A stretch of 17,099 nt of DNA from Bacteroidales bacterium. Lineage in GTDB: Bacteria; Bacteroidota; Bacteroidia; Bacteroidales; UBA7960. Location: the NCBI GenBank assembly GCA_003557805.1, contig PWNY01000362.1:1-17099 (forward strand), given 5' to 3'. The stretch's first letter is position 1. Each line of letters opens with the position of its first letter. This document shows positions 15,993 through 17,099 of this stretch, piece after piece. The translations under genes were made by a program, and so were the position numbers. The notes under the pieces are model-generated. The model saw only the letters and a list, made by a program, of their open reading frames with translations, was not told where the DNA came from and searched no databases.

Positions 15993-16808
15993 TCAGAGAC
16001 TCTCTATAAGCTCTCTGAATATCAGTGTCATCCTTGGTGCCGCCGAACCTGCCACACTCTTTACTTCCTCATGTGTGGTTGGTTTGTCCATCTCTGACTG
16101 CTCGGCAAGGTTGGTTATTACCGATATGCCGAAGCACCTCATTCCGGCGTGCCTTGCCGTTATGATCTCGGGAACTGTGGACATGCCCGTGGCATCTGCA
16201 CCAAGCTTGTGGAACATCCTGTATTCGGCCGGGGTTTCAAGAGTCGGGCCGGGGCTGCCTATATATACACCGGACTGAAAGCGAATATTATTATCGACTG
16301 CGATCCGCTTTGCCCTGCCTATCAGCTCCTTGCAGTATGTTTCACTCATTTCCGGGAAACGTGTTCCAAGCTCGTCAAGATTGGGGCCCCTGAGGGGATT
16401 ATCGGGAAACATATTAATGTGGTCGCGGATTATCATCAGGTCACCTGTCTCGAATGCCGGATTCAGACCTCCCGCTGCATTTGAGACGAAAAGTGTTTCC
16501 ACTCCCATCAGCCGCATCACCCTTACGGGAAACGTTACCTTGTCCATGGAATAACCTTCGTAATAATGGAAACGCCCCTGCATGGCAACAACATCCTTGC
16601 CCCCAAGCCTGCCGAATATAAGCTGACCGTCATGGCCATCGACGGTTGATACCGGGAAGTTAGGTATATCCTCATATGCTATCTTGTGGCTTATTTCCAT
16701 TTCCTCCACCAGTCCGCCAAGTCCGCTGCCGAGTATGATGCCGGCAACGGGGGTCATGCCGGTCTCTTTCTTTAAAAATTCAGCTGTTTCCTTTAGTTTC
16801 TCAATCAT
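15993..16808 (-). CDS. punA: purine nucleoside phosphorylase, trimeric type
   Basis: The enzyme cleaves purine nucleosides with phosphate to the free base and (deoxy)ribose 1-phosphate. The protein has 271 residues from the ATG at 16808. Motifs are GIILGSGLGGL with phosphate-binding S28, GRFHYYEGY (H81), NAAGGLNP (110-117), the base-site loop GPTLETPAEYRM with E191, GMSTVPE (208-214) and VITNLAE with N233. The Glu and Asn pair is that of 6-oxopurine-specific trimeric enzymes, so guanosine and inosine are the likely substrates. The frame is open for 27 more codons to 16889, but that extension would overlap the guanine deaminase and is not conserved-looking, so I reject it. It lies 19 bases after guaD and converges on the LexA-like gene, with 13 bases between the stops. 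Confidence 0.95.
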   Translation of the reverse strand: MIEKLKETAEFLKKETGMTPVAGIILGSGLGGLVEEMEISHKIAYEDIPNFPVSTVDGHDGQLIFGRLGGKDVVAMQGRFHYYEGYSMDKVTFPVRVMRLMGVETLFVSNAAGGLNPAFETGDLMIIRDHINMFPDNPLRGPNLDELGTRFPEMSETYCKELIGRAKRIAVDNNIRFQSGVYIGSPGPTLETPAEYRMFHKLGADATGMSTVPEIITARHAGMRCFGISVITNLAEQSEMDKPTTHEEVKSVAGSAAPRMTLIFRELIESL

Positions 16809-16827
16809 ATTGCCTGGGTTGAATTTA

Positions 16828-17099
16828 TTAATATGTAACCTTGTTTTCCATTTCAATCCATTTATCAAATGGCCTGAAGTATTCGTCAAGGTCGATCTTT
16901 TTCATTTCAATTGACCTTTTGTCAGGGGCAAGCTTAATCTCTTCATAAATAAAGGAGTCGTCGAAACCTGCCTTTGCCGCATCGGTATTGCCTGCGGCAT
17001 AGTAGATCTTGTCAATTCTTGACCAGTAAATCGCCGCCAGGCACATTGGGCAGGGTTCACAGCTTGCATATATAACCGAACCCCTGAGCCTGAAGTCAT
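16828..17099 (-). CDS. guaD: guanine deaminase (cytidine-deaminase fold), 5' end outside window
   Basis: Zinc hydrolase that deaminates guanine to xanthine. The last 90 residues are present; the frame is open through the window edge, and about 65 residues are missing, including the zinc-binding HAE motif. The visible part carries the second zinc motif SCEPCPMC followed by LAAIYWSRIDKIYYAA, and then AGFDDSFIYEEI, which resembles Bacillus-type GuaD more than the tRNA adenosine deaminase TadA. The protein ends in a tyrosine (KVTY), as I recall for Bacillus GuaD, where the C-terminal tail closes the active site of a swapped dimer. The ATG at 17046 is internal. It is followed by the nucleoside phosphorylase that would supply its guanine, so the two form a salvage operon. 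Confidence 0.9.
   Translation of the reverse strand, partial: DFRLRGSVIYASCEPCPMCLAAIYWSRIDKIYYAAGNTDAAKAGFDDSFIYEEIKLAPDKRSIEMKKIDLDEYFRPFDKWIEMENKVTY

Noticed and set aside
16809..16889. N-terminal extension of the nucleoside phosphorylase to 16889
   Set aside because: It overlaps the guanine deaminase coding end, and the family N-terminus fits the ATG at 16808.
17044..17046. ATG as the start of the deaminase
   Set aside because: It lies inside the PCPMC zinc motif; the frame is open to the end of the window.

Overview
The window is a stretch of bacterial chromosome that looks like Bacteroidota, probably Bacteroidales. I infer this from the RpoB and RpoC sequence character, the DUF3467 gene directly after rpoC, the near absence of Shine-Dalgarno sequences in favour of A-rich start contexts, and a TAnnTTTG-type -7 element upstream of dinB. 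No RNA gene, CRISPR array, insertion sequence or prophage gene is visible, and no gap between genes exceeds about 135 bases.

Region 1 (1-10819, + strand) is the ribosomal protein / RNA polymerase cluster: rplK (5' end missing), rplA, rplJ, rplL, rpoB, rpoC and a small DUF3467 gene. The stalk proteins (L11, L10, L7/L12), L1 and the two large RNA polymerase subunits are therefore made from one locus. A long hairpin separates rplL from rpoB, where other bacteria place an attenuator or processing site. rpoB can only start at a TTG codon. A possible terminator lies just after the DUF3467 gene.

Region 2 (10877-15979) is a compact three-gene cassette. A DNA polymerase III alpha-like protein (984 aa, short form) and a Y-family polymerase (DinB) are overlapping or nearly abutting genes on the minus strand. 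A divergently transcribed gene encodes an XRE helix-turn-helix / S24 (LexA-like) protein with an intact Ser/Lys dyad and an Ala-Gly cleavage site. The 122-bp divergent promoter region is AT-rich and full of short palindromes. The arrangement resembles the LexA-controlled imuA-imuB-dnaE2 mutagenesis cassettes of other phyla, but with different parts. It is the most interesting unit here: a candidate inducible translesion/mutagenesis module.

Region 3 (15993-17099, minus strand) is a purine salvage pair. A guanine deaminase (5' end outside the window) is followed after 19 bases by a trimeric-type purine nucleoside phosphorylase. Together they would convert guanosine to guanine and then to xanthine. 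This pair converges on the LexA-like gene with only 13 bases between the stop codons.
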